NCBI GenBank assembly: GCA_902774685.1
Contig: CACYJH010000006.1
Coordinates: 1-64,000 of the forward strand
Reading direction: 5' to 3'
Origin: an uncultured Methanobrevibacter sp.
Lineage (GTDB): Archaea; Methanobacteriota; Methanobacteria; Methanobacteriales; Methanobacteriaceae
DNA: 64,000 nt
The notes beneath the pieces were generated by a model that had not been told where the DNA came from, ran no database searches, and saw nothing but the letters and a program-made list of their open reading frames with translations. The first letter of the stretch is position 1. The number at the start of each line of letters is the position of its first letter. Of this stretch, positions 17,925 to 28,116 are shown piece by piece. The translations under genes and the position numbers were made by a program.

Positions 17925-18707
17925 TTGGTAAGAAAAAGTCAAGAATGGCCAGATGAAGGAGAACTTATTGTAGGTACTGTCTACAAAGTTGTTAACTATG
18001 GTGCATTTGCTAACTTAGAAGAATACGCAGGTAAAGAAGCTTTTATTCATATTTCTGAAGTTTCTTCTGGTTGGGTAAAAAATATTCGAGATCATGTAAG
18101 AGAAAATCAAAAGATTGTTGCTCGTGTTTTAAGAGTTAATCCTAAAAAAGGTCATGTGGATGCTTCCTTAAAAAGAATTAGAGAAGACCAAAGGACTAAA
18201 AAGATCCAACAATGGAAAATTGAACAAAAAGCTGAAAAATTCTTAGAATTAGCTGCTAAATCTTTAGATAAAGACTTGGATACTGCTTATGATGAAGTGG
18301 GATATGAGCTTATGGATATCTTCGGTGATATCTATGGGGCATTTGAAAGTTCTGCTGAAGAAGGAGCAGAAACCCTTACTGAAGAAGGAATCAGCCAAGA
18401 ATGGGCTGATGCCATAACTGAAGTTGCTGTTAAGAACATCCAACCACCTGAAGTTCACATCAGTGGATATGTAGACATTAAGAACTACAACCCAGATGGT
18501 GTAGAAGTTATTAAGAAAGCACTTATGGCAGCAGAAGCTGAAAACATTGAAGTTCAATGTGTTGGAGCTCCTCGTTACAGAATTACTGTAACTTCTACTG
18601 ATTATTTGGTTGCTGAAAAGCAATTGAAAGAAGCAGCTGAAAAAGCTATTGCTATTGTAGAGGAAGCAGACGGTAACGGAGAATTCTTACGTGAAATTGA
18701 AAATTAA
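17925..18707 (+). CDS. eif2a: Translation initiation factor aIF2 subunit alpha
   Basis: A 260-residue aIF2-alpha. An N-terminal S1 domain ([20 protein letters not shown], then [20 protein letters not shown]) is followed by the helical domain and a C-terminal alpha-beta domain ([20 protein letters not shown]) that binds the gamma subunit. The trimer delivers initiator Met-tRNA to the small subunit. The start is TTG at 17925, six bases after GGTG; no ATG is available before the conserved 'WPDEGEL' region. nop10 follows after 12 bp. Confidence 0.96.
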   Translation: MVRKSQEWPDEGELIVGTVYKVVNYGAFANLEEYAGKEAFIHISEVSSGWVKNIRDHVRENQKIVARVLRVNPKKGHVDASLKRIREDQRTKKIQQWKIEQKAEKFLELAAKSLDKDLDTAYDEVGYELMDIFGDIYGAFESSAEEGAETLTEEGISQEWADAITEVAVKNIQPPEVHISGYVDIKNYNPDGVEVIKKALMAAEAENIEVQCVGAPRYRITVTSTDYLVAEKQLKEAAEKAIAIVEEADGNGEFLREIEN

Positions 18708-18719
18708 TTAGTGAATCAG

Positions 18720-18890
18720 ATGAAAATGAAAATGAAGAAGTGTCCTGTTTGCAATATTTACACACTTAAACCTCAATGTCCAAATTGCGGTGGAGATTTG
18801 AAAGTGATTTACCCACCTAAATTTTCTGTTGAGGATAAGTATGGTAAATACCGTAGGCAATTAAAGAAAGAGATGCTTAATAAGGAATAA
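18720..18890 (+). CDS. nop10: H/ACA ribonucleoprotein protein Nop10
   Basis: A small, easily missed gene of 56 codons. The product starts MKMKMKKCPVCNIYTLKPQC and continues PNCGGDLKVIYPPKFSVEDK then YGKYRRQLKKEML. The CPVC...CPNC zinc ribbon and the PPKFSxEDKYGKYRR motif are diagnostic of archaeal Nop10, a core subunit of the H/ACA RNP with Cbf5, Gar1 and L7Ae that makes pseudouridines in rRNA. Several in-frame starts are possible (GTG 18711, ATG 18720, 18726, 18732); 18720 is chosen. It stands between aIF2-alpha and the PAC2 gene, the standard archaeal order. Confidence 0.95.
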   Translation: MKMKMKKCPVCNIYTLKPQCPNCGGDLKVIYPPKFSVEDKYGKYRRQLKKEMLNKE

Positions 18891-19008
18891 TAAAAGTTTT
18901 TAATTAGCAAGCTATTGTTAGTTTAAAAACCATTATTCTATTTTTTCTATTTTTTTAGATTTTACGATTATTATATTATTTATTAAAATGTTCTTTTATG
19001 GTGATCTC

Positions 19009-19800
19009 ATGAGAACAACTCAATTTAATGTATTAGAAGAAGTTAGTTTAAACAATCCTATATTTATTGAAGCACTTCCTGGAATCGGTCATGTAGGAAA
19101 ATTAGCAATTGACCATGTAATTGATGAATTGGAAGCTACTAAATTTGTGGAAATCTATTCTCCATACTTCCCACCACAAGTTCTTGTTGGTGAAGGAGGA
19201 ATTGTAGAGGATATGACAAATGAAATGTACTACTTAAAGTCTGCAGGTGCAGATGAAAGGGATTTCATATTTTTAGTAGGCAATTGTCAAGCTTTAGCAC
19301 CTGAAGGTCAATACGAACTCTGTGGTTCTATCCTTGATTTTGTTGAATCAAAAGGAGCTAAAGAGTTTTATACTTTAGGCGGTCTTGCTACTGGTCAACC
19401 TATCGAAGGTACCGATGGCCGTGTTTTAGGTGCTGCTACCGATGAGGAAATTATTGAAGTACTCAAGGAAGCGGATGTTGAAATCAGATCTGCTGATGGT
19501 GGTATCGTTGGTGCTTCTGGTTTATTCTTAGGTTTAGGTAGACTCAGAGGAATGAAAGGAGCTTGCTTAATGGGTAAAACTCCTGGTTATTTCATTGATG
19601 CTGAAGCAGCTGAAGCTATTTTGCAAAAATTAGCTATTCTTGTAAAACTCGAAGTAAGTACTGAAGAGTTAGAAGCAAAAGCTGAAGAGATTCGTGAAAT
19701 GATTTCCCAAGCTCAGCAAATGGAGCAAGAAATGCTTCAAAGAGCAATGGGTCAACAAGCACCACAACAAACTCAAGATGACCTCAGATACATAGGTTAA
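19009..19800 (+). CDS. PAC2-family protein, probable proteasome assembly chaperone
   Basis: A 263-residue PAC2/PbaB-type protein. The N-terminal half contains [20 protein letters not shown], the core of the PAC2 fold, and [11 protein letters not shown]; the central part has [20 protein letters not shown] and [20 protein letters not shown]; the last 60 residues form a charged coiled coil with a Gln-rich tail. Archaeal homologues help assemble proteasome alpha rings. The ATG at 19009 follows GGTGAT; the ATG at 18988 would add seven hydrophobic residues and lacks a ribosome site. Confidence 0.9.
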   Translation: MRTTQFNVLEEVSLNNPIFIEALPGIGHVGKLAIDHVIDELEATKFVEIYSPYFPPQVLVGEGGIVEDMTNEMYYLKSAGADERDFIFLVGNCQALAPEGQYELCGSILDFVESKGAKEFYTLGGLATGQPIEGTDGRVLGAATDEEIIEVLKEADVEIRSADGGIVGASGLFLGLGRLRGMKGACLMGKTPGYFIDAEAAEAILQKLAILVKLEVSTEELEAKAEEIREMISQAQQMEQEMLQRAMGQQAPQQTQDDLRYIG

Positions 19801-20134
19801 TTGTATTTTAAAAAAATTATATTTGATAGCTATTGTTTTTTAGCTATTTTCTTTTTTTATTTTTTATTCAATTTTTATTCTACTATTTTTTCAATTTTTT
19901 ATTAATTTTTTGATTATTTTTGCATATTTCTTAGTACTGTTTCATAATTATAAAACTATTTTTTAAATAATTTTTTATACTTTGTAAAATAGATATAATA
20001 AAGTATTATAATAATTATAATAATTTAAAGTTTTTTTAAAAAATCAAAGAAACTAATTTTAATCTTTTAATAATTACAAAAATCAAATAAAAATTAAATT
20101 AGATTTACATTTTATAATAATTAGGAATGATATT
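19801..20134. other. Intergenic region between the PAC2 gene and the YchF-like gene
   Basis: Apart from the hairpin at 19826-19860 this 334-bp stretch is A/T-rich, with several TATA-like sequences between 19970 and 20030 that probably drive the YchF-like GTPase. No further gene or repeat is seen. Confidence 0.3.
19826..19860 (+). terminator. Hairpin plus T-rich tract after the PAC2 gene
   Basis: ATAGCTA (19826-19832) pairs perfectly with TAGCTAT (19841-19847), followed by TTTCTTTTTTTATTTTT. It lies 25 bases after the stop and marks a likely 3' end of the pcn-to-PAC2 run. Confidence 0.55.
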
Positions 20135-21322
20135 ATGCTTCAAATTGCAGTTACAGGTAAACCGAATGTAGGAAAATCCTCATTTTTTAATTCAGCCACT
20201 GCATCTCAAGTGGAAATGGCTAATTACCCATTTACAACCATAGATGCAAATAAGGCTGTTGCTCATGTTATCAGTGAATGTCCGTGCAAGGAAATGAATG
20301 TCACTTGCAATCCACACAATTCTCAATGTATTGATGGAACAAGATTGATTCCTATAGAATTGATAGATGTTGCAGGGCTTGTTCCAGGAGCTCACGAAGG
20401 AAAGGGACTCGGAAACAAGTTCTTGGATGACTTGATGCAAGCTAAAGTTTTCATTCATGTAATAGATGCTTCAGGTTCTACAGATGCAGAGGGAAACCCA
20501 GTTGATCCAGGTTCACATGATCCATTGGAAGACATCGAGTTCTTAGAACATGAAATCGTCATGTGGATGTATGGAATCGTAAGCAAGAATTGGGTAAGGC
20601 TTATCCGTAAGGTTGAAGCTGAACATTTAGACATTTCCAAGGTCCTTTTTGACCAATTGTCTGGTACTGGAATTCTAATTGAAGATGTAATTGAAGCTTT
20701 AAGAACTGTAAATCCTAATTACGGCAAATGGGAAGATGAAGACTTGATTGAATTTGTACGCAATCTCTTGAATATTGCAAAACCTTCCCTTGTAATTGCA
20801 AACAAGGCAGATTTGCCTGGAGCACGTGAAAACATTGAAAGAATGCAAGAGAAATATCCTCGTGTAATTCCAACATCTGCGGAATCCGAGCTTGCACTTA
20901 TGAATGCTACAAGAGCAGGATTGATTTCATACATTTCTGGAGACAGCAGTTTTGAAATCATAGATGAAAGCAAATTGAATGCTAATCAAATCAAGGCTTT
21001 GGAATATATTCAAACCAATATCCTTGATGTTTATGGCAGCACTGGTATTCAAAAGGCATTGAATACTGCAGTATTTGAACTTTTAGACATGATTGTTGTC
21101 TATCCTGTAGGAGATGAGCACAAGCTTACAGACCAAAAAGGAAATGTGCTCCCAGATGCTTTCCTAGTGCCTAAAGGTTCAACTCCTCGTGAATTTGCAT
21201 ATATCATTCACACAGATATCGGTGATAAGTTCATGCATGCGGTAGATGCAAGAAAGAGCATGAGAATTGCAAGTGATTATGAACTTCAAGACAGAGATAT
21301 AATTAAGATTGTTACACACTAA
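20135..21322 (+). CDS. YchF/Obg-family GTP-binding protein with TGS domain
   Basis: A 395-residue archaeal OBG/YchF relative. G1 is [12 protein letters not shown]3 is [20 protein letters not shown] and G4 is NKAD; the C-terminal 75 residues form a TGS domain ([20 protein letters not shown], then [12 protein letters not shown]). Between G2 and G3 there are cysteines ([18 protein letters not shown]) typical of the archaeal subgroup. The proteins bind the ribosome and hydrolyse ATP or GTP; cellular role in archaea is unsettled. cfbD follows after 11 bp, so the two are co-transcribed. Confidence 0.92.
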   Translation: MLQIAVTGKPNVGKSSFFNSATASQVEMANYPFTTIDANKAVAHVISECPCKEMNVTCNPHNSQCIDGTRLIPIELIDVAGLVPGAHEGKGLGNKFLDDLMQAKVFIHVIDASGSTDAEGNPVDPGSHDPLEDIEFLEHEIVMWMYGIVSKNWVRLIRKVEAEHLDISKVLFDQLSGTGILIEDVIEALRTVNPNYGKWEDEDLIEFVRNLLNIAKPSLVIANKADLPGARENIERMQEKYPRVIPTSAESELALMNATRAGLISYISGDSSFEIIDESKLNANQIKALEYIQTNILDVYGSTGIQKALNTAVFELLDMIVVYPVGDEHKLTDQKGNVLPDAFLVPKGSTPREFAYIIHTDIGDKFMHAVDARKSMRIASDYELQDRDIIKIVTH

Positions 21323-21333
21323 AAGGTGATAAA

Positions 21334-22440
21334 ATGATGCATCCACGTCCAAGCCCAATTGCTGCTTCCTTATACACATTAAGAGACTTAAATGCTGATG
21401 TAATTGTAATGCATGGTCCTCATGGCTGTTGCTTTAGAACAGGTAGGCTCCTTGAAAGTGATGGTGTTAGAGTTGTTACAACAGCTATGGCTGAAAATGA
21501 TTTTATTTTAGGTGCAGGTGAAAAGCTTCAGGAAACCTTGCAAGAGGCTTATGATACCTTCAATCCAAAATTAATGGGTATTGTAGGAACTTGTGCTAGT
21601 ATGATCATTGGTGAAGACTTAAAGGAACCAATTGAAAACCTTGGCCTTGATTGTGTTATCCTGCCTGTGGAATCTCACGGTGGTTTCGGTGAAGGGGACA
21701 ATACAGAAGGAGCTATTGCAGTGCTTAATGCTGCTGTAGAATATGGTGTAATTCCTCAAGAGGAAGCTGATCGTCAAAATGAAATGCTAAGGCTTGCAAC
21801 ACATGTTGAAAAGACTCGTGGAATGGCACAAGGAAAATACATCAAGCCTAATTTTGGAGACAGCAAGGAAAAGGTAGCAAAGATTATTGTTAAAGCAATT
21901 CAAGAAGGTAAAAAGGTAGCATTTGTATTGAATGCTAAAAAAGAAACCTCTTATCTCTTTGCAGACATTCTAAATTGCGATTTCTCTCCACTTCTTGATG
22001 GAGCAGAGTCTAATAAGGATATAGAGAATCTTCATTTCATTGCTAATTTGGATGAGAACATTGGTCTTCCAAGAATCAGACAGCATGCAGTTAATATAAC
22101 TAAGGAACTCAATGAAACTGGAATTGATATTGAATGCATTACCGGAGGATTAGATGAATACCCAATCACTCCAAGAAAGGCAGAGGAATATCTTAAGGAA
22201 ATCAAGCCAGATTTAGTGATTGTTGCAGGGGTTCCACATGCATTGTATGTTGAAGAGCTTGACTGTGAAACCATTGCAGTTACAGATGGTCCAAGACTTG
22301 TTCAACCGCTTAATGAATTAGGGTACTCACATGTCATAGCTGAATTAGATGCTCATTCTAAGACATTAGGTGTAGATGAGATTGTTGATTCAGACTTTGG
22401 TATGATGATACGTTCAGTTATTGAATGGGAGCTTGAATAA
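21334..22440 (+). CDS. cfbD: Ni-sirohydrochlorin a,c-diamide reductive cyclase catalytic subunit CfbD
   Basis: A 368-residue nitrogenase-like (NflD) protein. Cluster-binding cysteines lie in [14 protein letters not shown] and [29 protein letters not shown] is also typical. With the NifH-like CfbC it performs the six-electron reduction and ring closure that yields seco-F430, the penultimate step of coenzyme F430 synthesis for methyl-coenzyme M reductase. This is a strong methanogen marker. AAAGGTGAT precedes ATG ATG at 21334. cfbC is not in the window. Confidence 0.93.
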   Translation: MMHPRPSPIAASLYTLRDLNADVIVMHGPHGCCFRTGRLLESDGVRVVTTAMAENDFILGAGEKLQETLQEAYDTFNPKLMGIVGTCASMIIGEDLKEPIENLGLDCVILPVESHGGFGEGDNTEGAIAVLNAAVEYGVIPQEEADRQNEMLRLATHVEKTRGMAQGKYIKPNFGDSKEKVAKIIVKAIQEGKKVAFVLNAKKETSYLFADILNCDFSPLLDGAESNKDIENLHFIANLDENIGLPRIRQHAVNITKELNETGIDIECITGGLDEYPITPRKAEEYLKEIKPDLVIVAGVPHALYVEELDCETIAVTDGPRLVQPLNELGYSHVIAELDAHSKTLGVDEIVDSDFGMMIRSVIEWELE

Positions 22441-22593
22441 AATTAATATTTGTTTGTTTAACTATCATTTTAATTAATCGTTATTTTAATTTAAATTATA
22501 GAATAATTTTTTCCAAAAATAGTTTAATATATTTATCAAAAATTTCAATTATTTAAAAAATTTCAATTTAATATTTTATTTGCAGGTAATTTT

Positions 22594-23187
22594 ATGATTA
22601 CAATTATTGATTATAAAAGTGGAAATCTCAGAAGCATTTCCAATAGCTTTAAAAAGATAGGTGTTGAAGCAATCATTACAAGCGATCCGGCTGAGATTGC
22701 AAATGCTAAACATCTTGTTCTTCCAGGAGTAGGCGCTTTTGGAACAGCTATGGAAAACATCGAACCTTTTAAGGATGTGATTTTCGAACATATTGATGAT
22801 GGAAAGCCATTTTTAGGTATTTGCTTAGGTCTTCAAGTGCTTTTATCCTCAAGTGAGGAATCTCCAGGTGTAAAAGGGCTTGACATTTTCAAAGGCCATG
22901 TCGCTAAGATTCCAGAAGGCAGAAAGATTCCTCATATGGGCTGGAATCAATTGAAGCAAGTTAAAGAATGCCATATTTTAGATGGTGTCGATGGCAAGGA
23001 CTTTTATTTTGTACACTCTTATCATGCTGTGCTTGATGATGATAGCAATTTGTCCGCAGTTGTTGATTATGGCATTGATTTAACTGCTGCAGTATCAAAG
23101 GATAATGTATTTGCAACCCAGTTCCACCCAGAAAAAAGTGGAGTTCCAGGTTTGAAAATACTTAAGAACTTTGTTAATTTAGAATAA
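22594..23187 (+). CDS. hisH: Imidazole glycerol phosphate synthase glutaminase subunit HisH
   Basis: A 197-residue class I glutamine amidotransferase. The oxyanion strand LVLPGVGAFGTAME, the nucleophile elbow FLGICLGLQVL and the catalytic His-Glu pair in ATQFHPEKSG are present, as is YFVHSYHAV, which is specific to HisH. It supplies ammonia to HisF in histidine biosynthesis. The gene stands alone here, with its own GCAGGT ribosome site and no other his gene in the window. Confidence 0.95.
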   Translation: MITIIDYKSGNLRSISNSFKKIGVEAIITSDPAEIANAKHLVLPGVGAFGTAMENIEPFKDVIFEHIDDGKPFLGICLGLQVLLSSSEESPGVKGLDIFKGHVAKIPEGRKIPHMGWNQLKQVKECHILDGVDGKDFYFVHSYHAVLDDDSNLSAVVDYGIDLTAAVSKDNVFATQFHPEKSGVPGLKILKNFVNLE

Positions 23188-23363
23188 ATTATTCTACTTT
23201 CTTTTTTTAAATTATTTTATTTATTCTATTTTTTCTCTTAATTTTTTTATTTATCTTAATTTTTTAATTTTTTATCATTTTTTAATTTTTTTAGAAAATT
23301 TTCATTGATTTTTTAGTAAATTATTTAAATAACTGTGCACATATTATCTTTGGGGGAGATAGT

Positions 23364-23984
23364 ATGGGAAAATTTAAATTTATAGTTTTACTTATTTTCG
23401 CTTTTGTTTTAGTATGTGGAGTTGTTTTAGTTGTAGATGCACCTACCTCATTTGATGATTCTCAAACTCTTATACCTACTTCTGATGCAAATGTAGATGC
23501 AGATGCATCCAATTGTGAGGATGGGTCATGTTTAATTGATTCCAAAAAAACTGAGGATAATTCCAGCAAAAAAACTGCAAAAAAAGATACTAAGAGTGAA
23601 AAGTTCGATTATGATTCAAAATATTATGAAGTGTCTTACATTGAAGGATTGTACTTCTGCAATGATTTAGAACGTGCATTCAAGGATGCTAAGGCACATC
23701 ACAGGAATGTGATGATTGTGTTTGATGGGGCTGCATGCATCTATTGTGAATATCTCAAGGAGGATACCTTAACAGATGCTGCTGTTCAAAAGGAAATAAA
23801 TGATAATTACATTATATTGATTACACAAACAAGTGAAAGTCCAGAACTTACATCTCAATTAAATATTTATGGAACTCCTACAACTGTTGTTTTAGATGGA
23901 GATGGAAATGAACTAGGCAGAATTGAGGAGTATGAACCTCCAGAGGAATATTTAGCTCATTTGAAAGAAATCAGCGGAAATTAA
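23364..23984 (+). CDS. Secreted or membrane-anchored thioredoxin-fold protein
   Basis: A 206-residue protein with an N-terminal hydrophobic segment (FIVLLIFAFVLVCGVVLVV, about residues 6-24), a polar Asp/Ser/Lys-rich spacer to about residue 75, and a thioredoxin-like domain. The active site is CIYC (about 130-133), and the cis-proline motif is GTPTTVVLDGDG. This resembles the thioredoxin domains that take electrons from CcdA/DsbD. GGGGGAGAT precedes the ATG. The next gene, 24 bp downstream, is a CcdA-like membrane protein, so the pair probably moves reducing equivalents across the membrane. Confidence 0.85.
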   Translation: MGKFKFIVLLIFAFVLVCGVVLVVDAPTSFDDSQTLIPTSDANVDADASNCEDGSCLIDSKKTEDNSSKKTAKKDTKSEKFDYDSKYYEVSYIEGLYFCNDLERAFKDAKAHHRNVMIVFDGAACIYCEYLKEDTLTDAAVQKEINDNYIILITQTSESPELTSQLNIYGTPTTVVLDGDGNELGRIEEYEPPEEYLAHLKEISGN

Positions 23985-24008
23985 TATTTGATAATGGGAG
24001 ATTTTAAA

Positions 24009-24629
24009 ATGGAGATAATGCCGATTATTTCATTTTTTACAGGAGTAATTTCAATATTATCTCCTTGTATCATACCTACCATACCAATTATTGTAGGATT
24101 CAGCTTAAAGACCAAATCAAAAGCGGAAATATTGTCTTTTATACTTGGATTATTTAGCATTTTCACAATAATCATCTTTTTGACAGGGTTCTTTACAGCT
24201 ATTCTCTACAAATATATCATTTATGTTAGGGTAATTGCTGCAGTTATTCTATTGGTTATGGGAATATTGATGTTTTTTGATTATACTTTGTCCTTCAAAT
24301 CGATGGGTGCCAGATCCGGTGGAGGCATAATAAATTCATTTATTTTAGGATTCATGACATCAATCGCTTGGGCTGATTGCTATAGTGCATATCTCATTTC
24401 TCTTATAACCTTGCTTGTAAGTTCAAATAGTCCATTATATGCAGTTGGGAATATACTTATTTACGTATTAGGATTTGCGCTCACTTTGCTTGCATTATGT
24501 TTGGCGATTTCAAGAATCGATTTGGAGAAATTGATTTCCAAGGCAAGATACCTCCCTAAAGTATTTGCAATTTTGATTATTATTGGGGCTATTTATTTGT
24601 TTTACATCTCTTTACAGGTATTTTTATAA
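24009..24629 (+). CDS. CcdA/DsbD-like membrane electron-transfer protein
   Basis: A 206-residue, six-helix membrane protein. The first helix holds the conserved SPCIIPTIPI and a later helix has SIAWADCYSAY, giving the two membrane-embedded redox cysteines of CcdA. These proteins carry electrons from cytoplasmic thioredoxin to an outside thioredoxin-like partner. The ATG at 24009 lies behind GGGAGA and is preferred over TTG 23988 and ATG 23994. Its partner is the thioredoxin-fold protein just upstream. Confidence 0.85.
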   Translation: MEIMPIISFFTGVISILSPCIIPTIPIIVGFSLKTKSKAEILSFILGLFSIFTIIIFLTGFFTAILYKYIIYVRVIAAVILLVMGILMFFDYTLSFKSMGARSGGGIINSFILGFMTSIAWADCYSAYLISLITLLVSSNSPLYAVGNILIYVLGFALTLLALCLAISRIDLEKLISKARYLPKVFAILIIIGAIYLFYISLQVFL

Positions 24630-24840
24630 TATTTTTTCTTTTTTGCTATTTTTTACTCTTTTTTATTCTTTTTTATTCTTTTTTTATTTAATTTCAAACT
24701 TAAAAATCAAATATTATATACTGAATAAAATAAATATAATTACATAAAGATTATAAAATTATTAAATTTTTTTCATTTTTAGATAATTTTAATAATTAAA
24801 TAATTTTAAATAATTCTAAGATTTTTAAGTGGAGATTGAA

Positions 24841-25533
24841 ATGATTTACTCAAAAGAAATTGAAAATATGTGTCCTGTTCATAAGGGAGCAGACCATGGT
24901 CCTGCACCAATCCCTGAAGAAGGCAGATGGGTAAAATCCAAGGAAATCAGTGACATTTCCGGACTCACTCATGGTATCGGATGGTGTGCACCTCAACAAG
25001 GATGCTGCAAATTAACCTTAAATGTTAAGGAAGGAATCATCGAAGAGGCATTGGTGGAAACTCTTGGATGCTCTGGTATGACTCATTCTGCAGCTATGGC
25101 TGGTGAAATTCTTGTTGGAAAGACAATCCTTGAAGCATTGAATACAGACCTTGTATGTGATGCAATCAACACAGCTATGCGTGAATTATTCTTGCAGATT
25201 GTATATGGTAGAACCCAATCAGCATTCTCTGAAGGAGGTCTTCCAATTGGAGCAGGCCTTGAAGATTTAGGTAAAGGTCACAGATCCCAAGTTGGAACCA
25301 TATACTCAACTAAAGTGAAAGGTCCAAGATACTTGGAACTTACTGAAGGTTACATCACTGAAATAGGTCTTGACGAAGACGATGAAATCATTGGATACAA
25401 ATACATCAATATGGGTGTAATGCTTGACCTCATCAAAGATGGAACAGATCCAATGGAAGCTATTGAAAAGGCAAGCGGTCAATACGGCAGATTCGAAGAT
25501 GCTGTCAAGAAAATCGACCCAAGGAAGGAATAG
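24841..25533 (+). CDS. Iron-sulfur cluster assembly scaffold-like protein (partner of GGGtGRT)
   Basis: A 230-residue protein resembling NifU-N/IscU-type scaffolds: GLTHGIGWCAPQQGCCKL and VETLGCSGMTHSAAMAGEIL carry several cysteines, and TAMRELFLQIVYGRTQSAF follows. The N-terminus has CPVHKGADHG. The ATG at 24841 follows GTGGAGAT; the upstream GTG 24829 is part of that site. The 11-bp gap to the GGGtGRT gene shows co-transcription. Proteins of this pair are usually annotated together, but I know of no established function. Confidence 0.75.
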   Translation: MIYSKEIENMCPVHKGADHGPAPIPEEGRWVKSKEISDISGLTHGIGWCAPQQGCCKLTLNVKEGIIEEALVETLGCSGMTHSAAMAGEILVGKTILEALNTDLVCDAINTAMRELFLQIVYGRTQSAFSEGGLPIGAGLEDLGKGHRSQVGTIYSTKVKGPRYLELTEGYITEIGLDEDDEIIGYKYINMGVMLDLIKDGTDPMEAIEKASGQYGRFEDAVKKIDPRKE

Positions 25534-25544
25534 GGGGAATAGTA

Positions 25545-26543
25545 ATGAGTTTATTTGAAAGTTATGAAAGAAGAATTGATCAAATTGTTCCTGTTCTTGA
25601 AAAATATGGCATTAAAGACCTTGAAGAGGCTAAAGCAATCTGTAATGAAAAAGGATTCAATCCATATGACATTGTAAAGTCTGTTCAGCCAATCTGTTTT
25701 GAAAACGCTTGTTGGGCATACACTTTAGGTGCAGCTATTGCAATAAAAAAGGACTGCAAAAAGGCAAGTGATGCTGCAACTGCAATCGGTGAAGCATTGC
25801 AGGCATTTTGTATTCCTGGAAGTGTAGCAGATGACAGAAAAGTAGGTCTTGGTCATGGTAACCTTGCTTCAATGTTACTCTCTGATGAAACTGAATGTTT
25901 CGCTTTCTTGGCTGGTCACGAAAGTTTTGCTGCAGCAGAAGGTGCAATTGGTATTGCAAACTCTGCAAACAAGGTTAGAAAAGAGCCTTTAAGAGTTATC
26001 TTAAATGGGCTTGGAAAAGATGCCGCTTTAATCATCTCAAGAATCAATGGATTCACTTATGTTCAAACAGAATTCGACTACTTCACCGGTGAAGTGAAAG
26101 TGGTTAGAGAAAAGGCTTATTCCGATGGTGAAAGAGCAAAAGTAAGATGCTACGGTGCTGACGATGTAAGGGAAGGTGTAGCTATCATGCACCTTGAAGG
26201 TGTTGACGTATCAATCACAGGTAACTCAACAAACCCTACAAGATTCCAACACCCAGTAGCTGGAACCTATAAGAAGGAATGTGTACTTGAAGGCAAAAAA
26301 TACTTCTCTGTTGCTTCTGGTGGAGGAACCGGCAGAACCTTGCACCCAGACAATATGGCAGCAGGTCCTGCATCCTATGGTATGACTGACACTTTAGGAA
26401 GAATGCACTCTGATGCTCAATTTGCTGGTTCAAGTTCCGTACCTGCCCACGTAGAAATGATGGGACTCATTGGTATGGGTAACAACCCTATGGTTGGTGC
26501 AACTGTAGCAGTTGCAGTGGCTGTAGAAGAAGCTTTAAAATAG
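25545..26543 (+). CDS. GGGtGRT family protein
   Basis: A 332-residue protein with the motif that names the family, SVASGGGTGRTLHPDNM (about residues 252-268). It also holds QPICFENACWAYTLGAAIAI, GLGHGNLASMLLSDETECFA and a Gly/Ala-rich C-terminus. It is predicted soluble. The family is widespread in anaerobes, usually beside a scaffold-like gene as here, and has no established activity. Multiple cysteines and the neighbour suggest an Fe-S-related role, which is an inference. AGGGGGAATAGT precedes the ATG. The stop codon lies in a terminator-like hairpin. Confidence 0.88.
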   Translation: MSLFESYERRIDQIVPVLEKYGIKDLEEAKAICNEKGFNPYDIVKSVQPICFENACWAYTLGAAIAIKKDCKKASDAATAIGEALQAFCIPGSVADDRKVGLGHGNLASMLLSDETECFAFLAGHESFAAAEGAIGIANSANKVRKEPLRVILNGLGKDAALIISRINGFTYVQTEFDYFTGEVKVVREKAYSDGERAKVRCYGADDVREGVAIMHLEGVDVSITGNSTNPTRFQHPVAGTYKKECVLEGKKYFSVASGGGTGRTLHPDNMAAGPASYGMTDTLGRMHSDAQFAGSSSVPAHVEMMGLIGMGNNPMVGATVAVAVAVEEALK

Positions 26544-26568
26544 ATTTTTTAATCTATTATTTTTTCTT
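26541..26568 (+). terminator. Hairpin plus T-rich tract at the GGGtGRT stop codon
   Basis: TAGATT (26541-26546) pairs with AATCTA (26551-26556) around TTTT, followed by TTATTTTTTCTTTTT. The stem includes the TAG stop codon itself. It is a likely transcription end for the two-gene unit. Confidence 0.5.
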
Positions 26569-26703
26569 TTTAATTTATTTTTCTCTTTTTGTTATTTTTT
26601 CTTCAATTATTAGAAATACTTTTTTTAACTTTAAAACATTATCTATTTAATAATTAATCTATCATCATTAATTATTTAAATGTTAATAATATAATATATT
26701 TTT

Positions 26704-28116
26704 ATGATTTCATTTTTTATTTGTTTATTTGCATTAATTTTATCATATTTTATTTATGGTCATTTTTTAGAACGTATCGTTGGTGTTGATGAAACTCATG
26801 TGACACCTGCATATAGATTAGAAAATGGCGTAGATTATGTTCCAATGAATAAATATAAGAACCTATTGATTCACTTTCTTAATATTGCAGGTTTAGGTCC
26901 TATATTTGGAGCTATTCAAGGAGCTTTATTCGGTCCTGCTGCATTCTTATGGATTGTGCTCGGTACAATATTCATTGGTGGAGTGCATGATTTCTTCTCT
27001 GGAGTCATGTCCGTACGTAAAGATGGTTTATCTATGCCAGATATCATTAGTGAGTATTTAGGCGATACCGTTCGAAAAATTGTTGGTTTTATTATAGTCG
27101 TTACAGGTATTCTTGTGGGAGCTGTTTTTGCAACAGGTTCTGCAGATTTGCTTTCAAGTTTAACAGGTGTTGAAACACATATTTTGCTAGTAATTATTTT
27201 TGCATATTTCCTTATCGCTACCTTGCTTCCTGTTGATAAGATTATTGGTAAGATTTATCCAATATTTGGAATTGTATTCCTTATAATGGCTGTTGTTATG
27301 ATTTCTGCATTGTTGATGAACCCTCATTATACAATTCCTGAATTTACAACTCCTGGGCTTTATTTAACTACAAAATCTATCTTCCCATTCTTATTTGTTA
27401 CTATTGCTTGTGGTGCGATTTCAGGTTTCCATTCATCCCAATCCCCTATTGTTGCAAGATGTATGGAAAATGAAAAGGACATGCGTTTGGTATTCTACGG
27501 TGCAATGGTTGTAGAAGGTATACTTGCATTGATCTGGGCAGCTATTGCCATGGCATTTTTCCATGGGCAACCTCAATTGGCTGTTATTTATGGTGCTACA
27601 CCTGCTGTTGGTGTAAACGAGATGGCTACAACATTGGTTGGCTCTATCGGTTTGGTCCTTACAATCATTGGTGTTGTAATATGTCCAATCACTACTGGAG
27701 ATACTGCTTTACGTGCTGCTAGAATAACTGTAGCAGACGGTTTTAAATTGGATCAAAAGACTTTCATGTCAAGATTGAAAATAGCATTGCCTTTATTTAT
27801 TCTATCATTTGCATTGACATTCGTTGACTTTTCATTGATTTGGAGATATATGGCTTGGGCTCAATTGTTCATTGCTGTGGCAGTATTGCTGGCTGCAACT
27901 GTCTATCTGATTGAAAATAAAAAGCAGTTTATTATTACATTCGCTCCCGCTATCGTATGTTTGGTAATAGCTATTGCATATATTCTACAAGCTCCTGAAG
28001 GATTGAGATTGGATTCATTTATATCTAATCTGATTTCTGTAATCATAACAGCTATTTTCAGCGTGTACTTTATTTTCAAATACAGAAAACCATCAAAGGA
28101 TTCAAATGAAGCTTGA
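26704..28116 (+). CDS. cstA: CstA family transporter (carbon starvation protein, peptide/pyruvate-type)
   Basis: A 470-residue multi-helix membrane protein of the CstA family: GLGPIFGAIQGALFGPAAFL, GGVHDFFSGVMSVRKDGLSM and SGFHSSQSPIVARCMENEKD are all diagnostic. Bacterial relatives import peptides or pyruvate; the substrate in methanogens is unknown. It is shorter than the roughly 700-residue bacterial CstA and matches the short form, which lacks the extra C-terminal region. No clear ribosome site precedes the ATG, so it may be leaderless or weakly translated. Confidence 0.92.
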   Translation: MISFFICLFALILSYFIYGHFLERIVGVDETHVTPAYRLENGVDYVPMNKYKNLLIHFLNIAGLGPIFGAIQGALFGPAAFLWIVLGTIFIGGVHDFFSGVMSVRKDGLSMPDIISEYLGDTVRKIVGFIIVVTGILVGAVFATGSADLLSSLTGVETHILLVIIFAYFLIATLLPVDKIIGKIYPIFGIVFLIMAVVMISALLMNPHYTIPEFTTPGLYLTTKSIFPFLFVTIACGAISGFHSSQSPIVARCMENEKDMRLVFYGAMVVEGILALIWAAIAMAFFHGQPQLAVIYGATPAVGVNEMATTLVGSIGLVLTIIGVVICPITTGDTALRAARITVADGFKLDQKTFMSRLKIALPLFILSFALTFVDFSLIWRYMAWAQLFIAVAVLLAATVYLIENKKQFIITFAPAIVCLVIAIAYILQAPEGLRLDSFISNLISVIITAIFSVYFIFKYRKPSKDSNEA

